A stretch of 62,747 bases of DNA from positions 1 to 62,747 of the forward strand of contig NZ_JOEM01000031.1 of assembly GCF_000718135.1 (NCBI RefSeq). Reading direction: 5' to 3'. This document shows positions 52,934 through 62,747 of this stretch, piece by piece. The DNA comes from Streptomyces cyaneofuscatus. GTDB lineage: Bacteria; Actinomycetota; Actinomycetes; Streptomycetales; Streptomycetaceae. The notes beneath the pieces are model-generated. The model worked only from the letters and a program-made list of their open reading frames with translations, did not search any database and had not been told where the DNA came from. Made by a program: the position numbers and the translations under genes. Within the stretch, counting starts at the first letter, position 1. Every line of letters starts with the position of its first letter.

Positions 52934-53742
52934 CGACCACGACCGTCCTCACCGGCCCCCGCAAGTCCCCCTCGAAGGCATCCGCGTCCGCACGGCGGCT
53001 CACCGCGCTCGCCCGCGCCGAGCTGATCCTGCTGGTCCGCAACCGGTCCGCGATCTTCATCGCCCTGGTGCTGCCGATCGTGATGATCTTCTCGATCCGG
53101 GCCTCGCTCCAGCAGATCGACCTCGCCGGCACCGGCCTCTCCATCGCGGGCGCCGCCCTCACCGGCGGCATCGGCATCGTGCTGGTCCAGGTCGTCTACA
53201 TGACCCTCGTCACCGGGTACGTCACCCGGCGCGAGGAGCTCGTCCTCAAGCGGCTGCGCACCGGCGAGGTCACCGACCGCGAGATCCTGGCCGCCAACGC
53301 GCTGCCCGCCGTCGCGCTGGCGCTCCTCCAGGTCGTGCTGCTGGTCGCAGCCGGCGCGGTCGCCTTCGACCTGAGCGCTCCGCAGCGGCCCGAGATCTTC
53401 CTGGCGGGGCTGCTGGTGGGTCTCGTGATGATGTCCGGCCTGGCGGCCGCGACCTCCGCGGTGACCCGGACGGTCCAGACCTCGCAGCTCACCACGTTGC
53501 CGCTGTTCTTCGTCTCGCTCTTCGCCTCCGGGATCTTCGTCCCGCTGGACATCTTCCCGGACGGCCTGGCCTCGGTCTTCGAGCTGCTGCCGCTGACCGG
53601 CGTGATGACCCTCATCCGGCACGGCTGGCTCGGCGGTGTCGAAGGCGGCGACCTGCTCACGGCCACCGTGGCGGCGCTGGCCTGGACCGGGTTCGCGGTG
53701 TTTGCTGTGCAGCGGTGGTTCCGCTGGGACCCGCGGGGCTGA
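52930..53742 (+). CDS. ABC-2 type permease
   Basis: 270-aa membrane subunit with about six helices (for example around 31-50, 62-82, 112-135, 147-170, 176-195 and 235-255). ABC-2 fold with ARAELILLVRNRSAIF near the N-terminus. Its ATG overlaps the ATPase stop (ATGA). Functions with the preceding ATPase. Confidence 0.9.
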   Translation: MTTTTVLTGPRKSPSKASASARRLTALARAELILLVRNRSAIFIALVLPIVMIFSIRASLQQIDLAGTGLSIAGAALTGGIGIVLVQVVYMTLVTGYVTRREELVLKRLRTGEVTDREILAANALPAVALALLQVVLLVAAGAVAFDLSAPQRPEIFLAGLLVGLVMMSGLAAATSAVTRTVQTSQLTTLPLFFVSLFASGIFVPLDIFPDGLASVFELLPLTGVMTLIRHGWLGGVEGGDLLTATVAALAWTGFAVFAVQRWFRWDPRG

Positions 53743-53768
53743 CCACAGCGGTGCGCCACGGGAACGAC

Positions 53769-55115
53769 ATGAAGGAGCTGGACGCGGTGATCGGGCGAGT
53801 ACGGGGCTGGCGGCGCGGCTGGACGGAGCGGACCAAGCTCCAGCGCATCGACCTCTACACCCGCCTCACGCTCTGCGCGCTCCCCTGGGTCTTCCTCGTG
53901 ACCTGGGGCCTGCTCCCGCTCGGCAAGGCCTTCGGCCAGGGCCCGGTGCCGGTGTCCCTGGCCGTGGCGTTCCTCGTGGTGAACGCCGCCCAGTGCCTGC
54001 TGAGCAACCGCAACGTGGACCCCGCCTTCGCCCACTACCGGGGCGTGGCGCCCTTCCCGCTGCGGCGGCTGAGGCTCCCTGCGGTGCTGCTGGCGGTGCT
54101 GACCGGCCTGCTGGTGGCCCTCGCGGCGGTGGGCGGGGTCGAGGACGCGGGGCTGAGCCTGCTGGTGCTGGACCTGCCCCTGGCGTTCGCGACGCCGTAC
54201 GTGCTCCTCGTCCCGGCCCGGACGTACCTGCTCCGCTGCGCGATCTGCGCGGTGGCGGTGGTGGCGCTGCTGGGGGCCGTCGGGGTGCCCGGCCGCACGC
54301 TGTTCGGGTCGGCCGTCTCGCTGCTCGTCGGCACCGTGCTGGTGCTCATCTCGACCCGGCCGAGCGCCTGGAGCCTGTCCGTGATGTGGCAGGCGGAGGA
54401 GGCCCGGGACATGCAGGCCCGGCTGGCGGTGGCGGAGGAGCGGCTGCGGTTCGGCCGGGACATGCACGACGTGCTGGGCCGGAACCTGGCGGTGATCGCG
54501 CTGAAGAGCGAGCTGGCCGTGGAGCTGGCCCAGCGCGGGAACGCGGCGGCCGTGGACCAGATGGTCGAGGTGCAGCGGATCGCCCGCGCCTCCCAGCAGG
54601 AGGTACGTGATGTCGTACGGGGCTACCGCGAGGCCGACCTGCCCACCGAACTGCTCGGCGCCAAGGGCGTGCTGGAGGCCGCCGGGATCACCTGCACCGT
54701 CGAGGGCGCCGACGGCCCGGCGGGGATCGGGGCACCCCCGGCCGTCCAGGCGGCCCTCGGCTGGGTGGTCCGTGAGGCGGCGACCAACGTCCTGCGCCAC
54801 GGTGATCCGCGGGTGTGCGTGATCCGGCTCCGGACGGTGGCGGGTTCGGTGGTCCTGGAGGTCGAGAACGACGGGGTGGTCGAGGACGACCGGGCGGGGG
54901 CGAACGGCGGGGCGGGGGCGGCCCCCGCCGGTGAGGGCGGCTCGGGTCTGGCCGGGCTGCGGGAGCGGCTCGCGGCCCTCGGCGGGTCGCTGGAGGCCGG
55001 GGCGGCCGGGGACGGCCTGTTCCGGGTCACGGCGACGGTCCCGCTGACGGCTCCCCGTAACCGCTCCGACGCGCTCCACAACCGCTCCGGCTCCGCTTCT
55101 CCGGACGAACGATGA
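53769..55115 (+). CDS. Sensor histidine kinase (HisKA_3)
   Basis: 448-aa kinase. Five or so N-terminal helices (about 30-200) form a membrane sensor with little outside the membrane. The dimerisation helix carries the phosphoacceptor in RFGRDMHDVLG; the ATP domain shows the N-box REAATNVLRHG and the G-box GSGLAGLRERL. ATG 53769 follows GGGA; GTG 53751 is an alternative. It overlaps the response regulator gene by 4 bp. Probably senses the substrate or envelope stress handled by the ABC pair. Confidence 0.9.
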   Translation: MKELDAVIGRVRGWRRGWTERTKLQRIDLYTRLTLCALPWVFLVTWGLLPLGKAFGQGPVPVSLAVAFLVVNAAQCLLSNRNVDPAFAHYRGVAPFPLRRLRLPAVLLAVLTGLLVALAAVGGVEDAGLSLLVLDLPLAFATPYVLLVPARTYLLRCAICAVAVVALLGAVGVPGRTLFGSAVSLLVGTVLVLISTRPSAWSLSVMWQAEEARDMQARLAVAEERLRFGRDMHDVLGRNLAVIALKSELAVELAQRGNAAAVDQMVEVQRIARASQQEVRDVVRGYREADLPTELLGAKGVLEAAGITCTVEGADGPAGIGAPPAVQAALGWVVREAATNVLRHGDPRVCVIRLRTVAGSVVLEVENDGVVEDDRAGANGGAGAAPAGEGGSGLAGLRERLAALGGSLEAGAAGDGLFRVTATVPLTAPRNRSDALHNRSGSASPDER

Positions 55116-55771
55116 CCACCGAGGGGAACATGACCACCGAAGGCTCCGAAGGCCTTGAAGGCCGGCCCCTGCGGGTCCTGCTCGCCGACGACGAGCACCT
55201 GATCCGGGGCGCCCTGGCCGCGCTGCTCGCCCTGGAGGACGACCTCGTGGTGGTCGCGGAGGCGGCGAGCGGCCCCGAGGCGCTCGCGATGGCCCTCGCA
55301 CACCGGCCCGATGTCGCCGTCCTCGACCTCCAGATGCCGGGCGCGGACGGTGTGAAGGTCGCCACATCGCTCCGCAGCGAACTGCCCGGCTGCCGCACCA
55401 TGATCGTGACCAGCCACGGCCGCCCCGGGCACCTCAAGCGGGCGCTGGCCGCCGGCGTACGCGGGTTCGTGCCGAAGACCGTCAGCGCGCGGCGGCTCGC
55501 CGAGATCATCCGTACCGTCCACGCCGGAAACCGCTATGTCGACCCGGAGTTGGCGGCCGACGCGATCTCCGCCGGGGACTCCCCGCTGACCGTCCGGGAG
55601 GCCGAGGTGCTCGAACTGGCGGCGGACGGGGCGCCGGTCGCGGAGATCGCGGAGCGGGCCTCGCTCTCGCAGGGGACGGTCCGCAACTACCTCTCCTCGG
55701 CCGCCTCCAAGATCGGTGCGGAGAACCGGCACACGGCGGTGCGTCTCGCCCGCGAGCGGGGTTGGGTATAG
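55112..55771 (+). CDS. LuxR-type response regulator
   Basis: 219-aa regulator. The receiver has DDE near residue 26-28, phosphoacceptor Asp72 in VLDLQMPG and Lys in FVPKTVS, so it is complete. The LuxR helix-turn-helix is at about 155-215 (LTVREAEVLELAADG, then LSQGTVRNYLSSA). Last gene of the ABC/two-component operon, and likely binds the upstream inverted repeat. ATG 55130 is an alternative start. Confidence 0.92.
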   Translation: MTTEGNMTTEGSEGLEGRPLRVLLADDEHLIRGALAALLALEDDLVVVAEAASGPEALAMALAHRPDVAVLDLQMPGADGVKVATSLRSELPGCRTMIVTSHGRPGHLKRALAAGVRGFVPKTVSARRLAEIIRTVHAGNRYVDPELAADAISAGDSPLTVREAEVLELAADGAPVAEIAERASLSQGTVRNYLSSAASKIGAENRHTAVRLARERGWV

Positions 55772-55794
55772 TGAGCATCGCGCTTCGGCGCAAC

Positions 55795-55867
55795 GCGGAC
55801 GTAGCTCAGTTGGTAGAGCGCAACCTTGCCAAGGTTGAGGTCGCCAGTTCGAACCTGGTCGTCCGCT
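55795..55867 (+). tRNA. tRNA-Gly (anticodon GCC), copy 2
   Basis: A 73-nt gene identical to 51694-51766. It begins 23 bp after the response regulator stop, so it may be read with that operon or from a promoter inside it. Confidence 0.95.
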
Positions 55868-55877
55868 CCGGATAGAC

Positions 55878-55911
55878 AGAAGGCCCTGGTCCAGGTGGAC
55901 CGGGGCCTTCT
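55878..55911. terminator. Bidirectional terminator, tRNA-Gly copy 2 and purC
   Basis: AGAAGGCCCTGGTCC (55878-55892) pairs with 55897-55911 with one G-U, loop AGGT. Serves the tRNA on one strand and purC on the other. Confidence 0.82.
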
Positions 55912-55934
55912 GCGTACCTCCTACTGCGGGTCTC

Positions 55935-56849
55935 CTACGACCAGTTGGAGCCGGTCAGGACCTCGTACGCCTCGATGTACTTGGCGCGGGTCGCGTCCAC
56001 GATCTCCTGCGGCAGCGCCGGCGGCGGCTGCTCGCTCGCGCGGTCCCAGCCGGAGGCCGGCGAGGTCAGCCAGTCGCGGACGAACTGCTTGTCGTAGGAC
56101 GGCTGCGCGCTCCCCGGCTTCCAGGTGGCGGCGGGCCAGAAGCGCGAGGAGTCGGGCGTCAGCACCTCGTCGGCGATGATCAGCCGCTCGCCGCCGTCCT
56201 CGGTGGTCTCGAAGCCGAACTCGAACTTGGTGTCGGCCAGGATGATCCCGCGCTGGTGCGCGATGTCCCGGGCCCGCCGGTAGACGTCGAGCGTCGTCCG
56301 CCGCAGCTCGGCGGCGGTCTCCACGCCGACCTCGCGGGCGATCTCCTCGTAGCTGACATTCTCGTCGTGGTCGCCGACGGCCGCCTTCGTGGCCGGGGTG
56401 AAGATCGGGCCGGGCAGCTCGGAACCGTCGACCAGCCCCTCGGGGAGGCCGATGCCGCACACCGTACGGGAGGCGTTGTACTCGGTGAGCCCGGAGCCGG
56501 TCAGATAGCCGCGGGCCACGCACTCGACCTGGACCATCCGCAGGGGCTTGCAGATGAGGGTGCGGCCTTCCCAGTCCGCCGGTGCGCCGGGCGGCAGCTC
56601 GGTGGAGAGGACGTGGTTGGGCACCAGGTCGGCGAGCTGGTCGAACCACCAGAGCGAGAGCTTGGTGAGGACGCGGCCCTTGTCGGGGATCTCGGTCGGC
56701 AGGACCCAGTCGTACGCGGAGATACGGTCGCTGGCGACCATGACGAGGTCGCCCGCCTCGTTGCGGTACAGGTCACGCACCTTGCCGGTGTGCAGGTGGG
56801 TGAGGCCCGGAACCTGTACGGGCTCGGGCTTTTCTACAAAACCGGACAC
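55935..56849 (-). CDS. purC: SAICAR synthase
   Basis: 304-aa phosphoribosylaminoimidazole-succinocarboxamide synthase, joining CAIR and Asp with ATP. Family text is clear: HTGKVRDLYRN, ASDRISAYDWVLPTEIPDKG, VECVARGYLTGSG, and the late LADTKFEFGF. GTG 56849 follows GGAGGAACC. Stands alone on the minus strand. Confidence 0.96.
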   Translation of the reverse strand: MSGFVEKPEPVQVPGLTHLHTGKVRDLYRNEAGDLVMVASDRISAYDWVLPTEIPDKGRVLTKLSLWWFDQLADLVPNHVLSTELPPGAPADWEGRTLICKPLRMVQVECVARGYLTGSGLTEYNASRTVCGIGLPEGLVDGSELPGPIFTPATKAAVGDHDENVSYEEIAREVGVETAAELRRTTLDVYRRARDIAHQRGIILADTKFEFGFETTEDGGERLIIADEVLTPDSSRFWPAATWKPGSAQPSYDKQFVRDWLTSPASGWDRASEQPPPALPQEIVDATRAKYIEAYEVLTGSNWS

Positions 56850-56957
56850 GGTTCCTCCGCGTAGATTGATCCAGGAGCGGTTCCGATTGTCCCGTATCCG
56901 CGGCCCGGTCTTCGCCCGGGGCTCGGCCTGGTGTTCCTCGCGCTGTACGAGCCCCGG

Positions 56958-58412
56958 TCAGTCGCGCTTGCAGATCCGGTCGAGGAGGTTGGCCGTGGCC
57001 CGCTGGATCCGGGGGTCCGTGTGCCCGGGGCGGTCCAGGGCCGGGGACCAGGCGAAGGTGCCGGAGGCGAAGACGAGCGCGCCGGAGGGGGCCTGGTAGA
57101 GCGAGGTCTCCTGGTGGCGGACGGCGCCCTCGGAGTCCTGGTACGGGGAGTGGGCGAGCAGGATCCGGTTGTCGTGCTCGGGCAGGCTCGTACGGGGGAA
57201 GTAGCGGTCGGCCTCACCGGCGACCAGGCCCGGGATCTCGTCGCCGTCGGCCGCGCCCGTGGCGTCCCAGAGCCAGTGCTCGGCGTTGCGCACGACCAGC
57301 GGGCGGGGCTCGGGCACCCGGCCCGCGTACTGGATGCCCAGGAGCTGCTGCTCGGGCCGGTCCACCTCGCGCCAGAGCGCGGACTTGCCCGGCCCCCGGC
57401 GCTTGCGGCAGGTCAGCAGCCGGTCGGGGATGCCGGAGGCGGAGGGAGCGAGGCCCACCTGCCAGTACATGGTGTTGGCGGAGAGGAAGACCAGCGAGGT
57501 GCCGCAGTCGCGGGCGCGCTCGGCGGCCCGGCGCATGGGCAGCGACCAGTACTCGTCGTGACCGGGGAAGACCAGGCCCCGGTAGCGGCTGGGGTCGATG
57601 CGGCCCGCGTGCAGGTCGCGGGCGTCCGCGTAGGCGAGGTCGTAGCCGTATCTCTCGGCCCAGCGGATGAAGTCGTACGCGTGCCCCACGTGCAGCGGCA
57701 GCCCCGCCCCGGCGTACGGGCGGTCGAAGGAGATCGTGACGGCGGCGTCCTCCTCGCCGAGCAGCCGCCCCCGCTCGTCCCACGCGTGGTAGAGGCTGGC
57801 GCCGGTGCGGCCGTCCTCCGGATAGAGGTTGTACGCCTGCCAGGTGATGTCCGGGAGCAGGAGCAGCAGGTCGGCGGGGTGGTCGTGGCGGACGGTGAAC
57901 GGGATGTGCGAGCGGTACCCGTCGGCGGTCGTCAGGACGGCCACGTACGCGCCGACCGACCAGTAGGTGGGGATCTGGAGCCGCCAGGACATCCACCAGT
58001 GGTGGCAGGAGACGGTCCGGTCGGCGGCCAGCGGCGGCGGCTGGACGATGCCGGAGAGGCGCGGGCTCGTGGTGATCTTGGCCGCGCCGTCACCGCCGTA
58101 ATGACCGATCCGGTAGACGTCCACGGAGAACTGCTGGGGCGGGTCCACGGTGATGTGGAAGTCGATGGCCTCGCCGGGGGCGGCCGCTCCGGGCGAGACG
58201 AAGCCCTTGATCTGCCGGTGCACGTCGTCGGCGGTGCGGGTGCCGCCGCCGGTCGAGCGGCCGAGGTCGGCGTACCAGGGGACGACCTGGCCGGTGTCGT
58301 CGAAGTAGTTCTCACTGCCGCGCAGCCAGGGCAGGGGGCCCTGGCCGAAGGGGTCGCTCACCGCGTGCGCGAGGGCGCCCGACTCCCACCGGCGAATCTG
58401 CTCCGCCCCCAT
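56958..58412 (-). CDS. N,N-dimethylformamidase large-subunit-like protein
   Basis: 484-aa protein related to the C-terminal domain of the N,N-dimethylformamidase beta subunit. Recognisable parts: ENYFDDTG, DVYRIGHYGG, SWRLQIPTYWSVGAYVA, WQAYNLYPEDG, and FPGHDEYWS. The real formamidase is larger and has a small partner subunit, absent here, so the activity is unlikely to be the same. No signal peptide. Start ATG 58412 has GGGAGGGG upstream. Confidence 0.8.
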   Translation of the reverse strand: MGAEQIRRWESGALAHAVSDPFGQGPLPWLRGSENYFDDTGQVVPWYADLGRSTGGGTRTADDVHRQIKGFVSPGAAAPGEAIDFHITVDPPQQFSVDVYRIGHYGGDGAAKITTSPRLSGIVQPPPLAADRTVSCHHWWMSWRLQIPTYWSVGAYVAVLTTADGYRSHIPFTVRHDHPADLLLLLPDITWQAYNLYPEDGRTGASLYHAWDERGRLLGEEDAAVTISFDRPYAGAGLPLHVGHAYDFIRWAERYGYDLAYADARDLHAGRIDPSRYRGLVFPGHDEYWSLPMRRAAERARDCGTSLVFLSANTMYWQVGLAPSASGIPDRLLTCRKRRGPGKSALWREVDRPEQQLLGIQYAGRVPEPRPLVVRNAEHWLWDATGAADGDEIPGLVAGEADRYFPRTSLPEHDNRILLAHSPYQDSEGAVRHQETSLYQAPSGALVFASGTFAWSPALDRPGHTDPRIQRATANLLDRICKRD

Positions 58413-58572
58413 GCCGCGCCCCTCCCTCAGATCCCCCGGACAACTCCGGCGCGCACGATGTCAGCGCCGATCCCCAGCACATCACATAACGCACGCACTC
58501 CGTCACCCTTCGTCGCTAATTGACGTGAACGGAACCATCTCTTCCGGCTCGTGCACGTCCTGCCCCCAGGGG

Positions 58573-60228
58573 TCACACCAGCCGTACGGGCTTGTCGGAG
58601 CGGACGCCCACCTCGGCCAGCCAGGACCGCAGCGGGTCCGGGTCGCCGTCCTCGACCAGGCTGAGGACCGGCACCGCGAGGTCCGCCCGGCGCTCACCGT
58701 CGACGAGCAGCGCGGGACCGTCCAGCCAGTCGAGGCCGGGGGCCGCTCCCGCCGTGTCCACGGCCGCGCAGCAGACCATGGCGGCGACGTGGTCGGCGAG
58801 CAGCTCCGTGCCCGTACGCGGCGGCTGGAGCGGGAAGAGGGGGAGCGGGTCGGGGCCCCAGAGGTCGAGGGGGTCGGCGCCGGCGGCGGATGCCGTCTGC
58901 TGGGCCGGTCCTGGCGCCGGGGCCTGGGCGTCGTCGCGGGCGACCGCCGCCCCGATGCCCGCCGCGAGCTCCTCCCCGGGTCCGCCGGGACCGGCCAGGT
59001 GCTCCATGACGCGGGCCAGGGTGGGCACCGCCGGGTCGGCCAGGGAGGCCGGGGGGACGCCCATGGCGTCGAGCACCCGGTGCAGCCGGGCCGCCTCCGT
59101 ACGCCACTTCCGGTCGACGACCTCGTCCGGATACTGCTGCCAGTCCACCGGCGCCCAGTCCGGACCGCTCTCCGCCGGGCCGCCGTGGAAGAGGCGGGCG
59201 GCGAGCAGGGAGGTGGCCTCGTCGGCGATGCCGGGCTCCTCCAGCAGGTCGCAGGCGGGGCGTTCGCCGAGGCGCGAGGTGAAGCCGTCGGCCAGCCGGT
59301 CCCGGCGGGAGAGCTCGGTGAGGGCGGAGACCACTCCGGCGTCCAGCCGGGAGGGCCAGCGGCCCATCCGCCAGGCGGGCAGCGCGACCCGGGTCAGCAG
59401 CCGGTCCCAGCCCGCGTAGGCGAGGCCGACCTGCTCCTGGGCGGCGATGCGGAGTGCGTAGTCGACGCCCTGGGCGCGCATGGAGGCCGTGGCCGCCACG
59501 CACCGCTCCATCTCGGCGGCGTGCTCCCGGCAGGCGCGCAGCAGCAGCCGGGCGACCCAGCCGGTGAAGGCGGCGGGGACGGCGCGGAGGGCGCCCCGGC
59601 CAGGGGCGGCGCCGTCGGCCACGGCGGCGTCCAGACCGCGGACGAAGCGCCGGGCGGCGGCTATGTCGGGGTGCGCGGACGAGTCGGTGCCCGCCACGAC
59701 GGGGGCGAGGACGGCGCGGAGCTCGGCGACCCGCATCCACCAGAGGAAGGGGGAGCCGATGACGAGGACGGGGGCGGTGTTCCTGGCTTCTGCTGTCGTT
59801 CTGCTCTTACCGCTCCGGTGCGTGCGGTCCTCCAGCCAGCTGTCGCAGTCCGGGGTGAGCGCTATGGCCGCGGGCGCGGGGACGCCGAGCCGGTCGGCCA
59901 GGTCCCGGACCAGCCGGTAGAGATCGGGGGCCCCTTCCTCCGCCACGGGGACGGTGGGGCTCACGGCGGGCCGGGCCCGCGCGATGGCCACCGCGACGGC
60001 GGCGGCCACCAGCAGCACCACGACGGCGCCCCCGAGCACCGCCCAGCGGACGCCGTCCCAGACGGGCCCGCCGAGGTGCCCTTGGGCGCCCGCGGCGAAC
60101 AGCACGACCGCCACGGCCGCGGGCGTGATCACCACGGCCAGTGCCCTGCTGCGGATCCGCAGCAGGGCGAGCGCTCGGGCCTGTGCGGCCCGTGCACCCA
60201 GCTCCTCACCCACGTCGATACCGGACAC
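58573..60228 (-). CDS. Membrane protein resembling an M48 peptidase without its active site
   Basis: 551-aa protein with two N-terminal helices (about 29-48 and 62-84). Residues 97-180 are laid out like M48 (HtpX-type) peptidases: LYRLVRDLADRLGVPAP, then VLVIGSPFL, then ELRAVLAPVVAG (169-180), where a true M48 enzyme has ELxAVLAHELGH. The zinc HExxH is gone, so it is probably a non-catalytic relative. The rest (200-551) is Ala-rich with no named domain. GTG 60228. Role unknown. Confidence 0.72.
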   Translation of the reverse strand: MSGIDVGEELGARAAQARALALLRIRSRALAVVITPAAVAVVLFAAGAQGHLGGPVWDGVRWAVLGGAVVVLLVAAAVAVAIARARPAVSPTVPVAEEGAPDLYRLVRDLADRLGVPAPAAIALTPDCDSWLEDRTHRSGKSRTTAEARNTAPVLVIGSPFLWWMRVAELRAVLAPVVAGTDSSAHPDIAAARRFVRGLDAAVADGAAPGRGALRAVPAAFTGWVARLLLRACREHAAEMERCVAATASMRAQGVDYALRIAAQEQVGLAYAGWDRLLTRVALPAWRMGRWPSRLDAGVVSALTELSRRDRLADGFTSRLGERPACDLLEEPGIADEATSLLAARLFHGGPAESGPDWAPVDWQQYPDEVVDRKWRTEAARLHRVLDAMGVPPASLADPAVPTLARVMEHLAGPGGPGEELAAGIGAAVARDDAQAPAPGPAQQTASAAGADPLDLWGPDPLPLFPLQPPRTGTELLADHVAAMVCCAAVDTAGAAPGLDWLDGPALLVDGERRADLAVPVLSLVEDGDPDPLRSWLAEVGVRSDKPVRLV

Positions 60229-60630
60229 GGCCGGATGTCACCCCCTCTGCCCTCTTGGCTCTCGCGGCGGTGTTGCTCACTCCCCCACTGTGGCACCCGT
60301 CACCGACATCGCAATGCCGGTGGGCCAAGTGCCGGAACGCTTGCGCCGCACCCTAGTTGGGGGTTCGGCGGGCGTCATCCGTCTGGCCCAGTCGTCACCC
60401 GATGGAATGGCTTTGGGCAAAGCTGCTGACGTGTCCGCGTCCGTAGGGCAGGGCTGGGCCTCTGTGCACTTCGCTCTTCCTCTGTGCACTTCGCTCTTCC
60501 TCTGTGCACTCCATGGGGCAGCCCCTCGCGCCGCCCGCGTGCGCCGGTGGCGTACGGGGAGGCGGGAGGGGCTGCCTGGGTGCTGGGGGCGGGGGCCGGC
60601 GGATCAGCCTCCGGCCGGGTGGCCGAAGGA
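60229..60630. other. Intergenic region with short repeats before purD
   Basis: 402 bp. Includes the tandem repeat at 60461-60510, a widely spaced inverted pair GGCAGCCCCT / AGGGGCTGCC (about 60515-60575) that may end purD transcripts, and the first of two copies of GGATCAGCCTCCGGC (60601-60615). No gene seen. Confidence 0.5.
60461..60510. repeat. 20-bp tandem repeat, 2.5 copies
   Basis: Unit TCTGTGCACTTCGCTCTTCC at 60461-60480 and 60481-60500, then the first 10 bp again at 60501-60510. Exact copies in noncoding DNA upstream of the M48-like gene. Confidence 0.9.
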
Positions 60631-61899
<1,269 letters not shown>

Positions 61900-61977
61900 G
61901 GGGTGCAGCCTAGCCGCCGGGGGCGGTGGGCCCGGACGGCCGCCGGTCCGTGGACGGCCGGGCCGCCCGCTCAAGGG

Positions 61978-62747
61978 CTACTGCTCGTTGGTGAACTCCT
62001 CGACCACGGTGGCGCCCAGCTCGCGGACGATCAGCTCGTGGCCGGAGAGGGCGGAGTCGACGAGATCCGGATCGTCGGCCTCCGCGGTGTCGTCCTCGGG
62101 GGCGACGGCGTACCCGCGGTGGGAGGGCTCGGGGGCGGAGGGAGCCGTGCCCCGGCCCTGCTGGGCCTGGTGGGACTGCGGCGACTGCTGCTGCCCGGCG
62201 GAGGACGGGGCGGCGGTCTGCTGGGACTGCTGCTGGTTGTACTGCTGGCTCGGCTGCTGGTCGTACTGCTGCGGGGCGTGCGCCGGGGTGCCTTCGTACG
62301 CCGTCGGGGTCGGGGTGATGGGTGAGGGCGTCGGGGCGGGCGTGTACTGCGGGGCCGGGCGTCCGCCGGCGGGGGCCGGGGGGGCCGCACCGCCGCCGGA
62401 GGTGTCGACGACCGCTTCGACCCGCCACTGGGCGTTGAACCGCTCGGCGAGTGCCTGCTTGAGGACTTCCTCGCTGCCGCTGCTGGCGAAGTTGTCGCGG
62501 GCGCCCGCGTTGATGAAGCCGATCTGGAGGGTGGTCCCGTCGAACCCGGTGACCTGGGCGTTCTGGCTGAGCAGGATCCAGGTGAAGCGGCGCTTGTTCT
62601 TCACCGCCTCCAGGATGTCGGGCCACATGTTCCGGACCTGGCCGGCGCCTTGGGCCATGCCCTGTCCGCCCGCTGCCGGGGCGGCGGGCACGGAGGGGGC
62701 CGCCGGGGCGGGGGTGGCCGGTGCGGGTGCGGCGGGGGGCGGGGTGG
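61978..62747 (-). CDS. dnaX: DNA polymerase III gamma/tau subunit, C-terminal part
   Basis: Partial: the gene enters from the right edge (5' part missing), and about 256 codons are visible. A Pro/Ala-rich linker is followed by a tau-type C-terminal domain ([24 protein letters not shown] split near 215-240 residues before the end; [14 protein letters not shown]), then a Gln/Ser/Pro-rich and acidic tail. Actinobacterial DnaX (DnaZX) is the clamp-loader subunit. Placement before purD agrees. Confidence 0.85.
   Translation of the reverse strand, partial: TPPPAAPAPATPAPAAPSVPAAPAAGGQGMAQGAGQVRNMWPDILEAVKNKRRFTWILLSQNAQVTGFDGTTLQIGFINAGARDNFASSGSEEVLKQALAERFNAQWRVEAVVDTSGGGAAPPAPAGGRPAPQYTPAPTPSPITPTPTAYEGTPAHAPQQYDQQPSQQYNQQQSQQTAAPSSAGQQQSPQSHQAQQGRGTAPSAPEPSHRGYAVAPEDDTAEADDPDLVDSALSGHELIVRELGATVVEEFTNEQ

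Noticed and set aside
51694..55867. ABC/two-component operon as a mobile element between the two tRNA-Gly(GCC) copies
   Set aside because: No mobility genes, and I recall the same arrangement at the matching core locus in other Streptomyces; it looks ancestral.

Overview
The window is high-GC actinobacterial DNA, almost certainly from Streptomyces. It carries bldC, an Lsr2-type nucleoid protein beside the purSQL genes, DUF3073 and DUF6274 genes, Streptomyces-type valine dehydrogenase, and dispersed purine genes (purM, purF, purL, purQ, purS, purC, purD) in the order I recall for the S. coelicolor SCO4067-SCO4100 region. The left end (1-3386) is core: two fluoride channels, a small zincin, a membrane metallophosphoesterase and a tRNA-Glu/Asp/Phe operon closed by a strong terminator. 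From about 29.9 kb to the right end the DNA is again core: CcdA/DsbA-type thiol proteins, an HrpA helicase, a second tRNA-Asp, bldC, vdh, the purine genes, tRNA-Gly genes around an ABC transporter and two-component system, and the end of dnaX.

Between them (about 3.4-29.9 kb) lies an accessory nonribosomal peptide gene cluster. It opens with an ArsR-type repressor and an MFS exporter. Three NRPS proteins follow: A-PCP-E-C (5908-10443), C-A-PCP-C-A-PCP-TE (13410-20783) and A-PCP-C (24723-27857, opposite strand). Interleaved are an MbtH protein, a free-standing carrier protein, an aminoacyl-tRNA-synthetase-like amino acid:carrier-protein ligase, and a FemAB/GNAT-like acyltransferase translationally coupled to that ligase. 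A VioC/AsnO-type amino acid beta-hydroxylase, an M20 amidohydrolase and a LOG-family nucleotide phosphoribohydrolase complete the enzyme set. Regulation appears to involve an orphan LuxR response regulator, a TrmB/LuxR regulator, a tiny secreted peptide and an 87-residue protein with three rare TTA codons.

The central idea is arithmetic. The locus has five carrier domains, five activating activities (four A domains plus the synthetase-like ligase), four condensation domains and one thioesterase. That is what a pentapeptide assembly line needs if the synthetase-like enzyme loads the free carrier protein as a detached module. The order A-PCP-C, then A-PCP-E-C, then free PCP, then C-A-PCP-C-A-PCP-TE uses every C domain once. 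A synthetase-derived ligase acting inside an NRPS line is the most interesting proposal here. It is inference from gene content and motifs, not shown.

The right half is conventional but holds regulatory palindromes worth recording: TTACGTAATTACGTAA before an ArsR-like gene, and a perfect 17-bp inverted repeat before the ABC/two-component operon. It also has many bidirectional hairpin terminators, identical duplicated tRNA-Asp and tRNA-Gly(GCC) genes, and a membrane protein that looks like an M48 peptidase without its active site.
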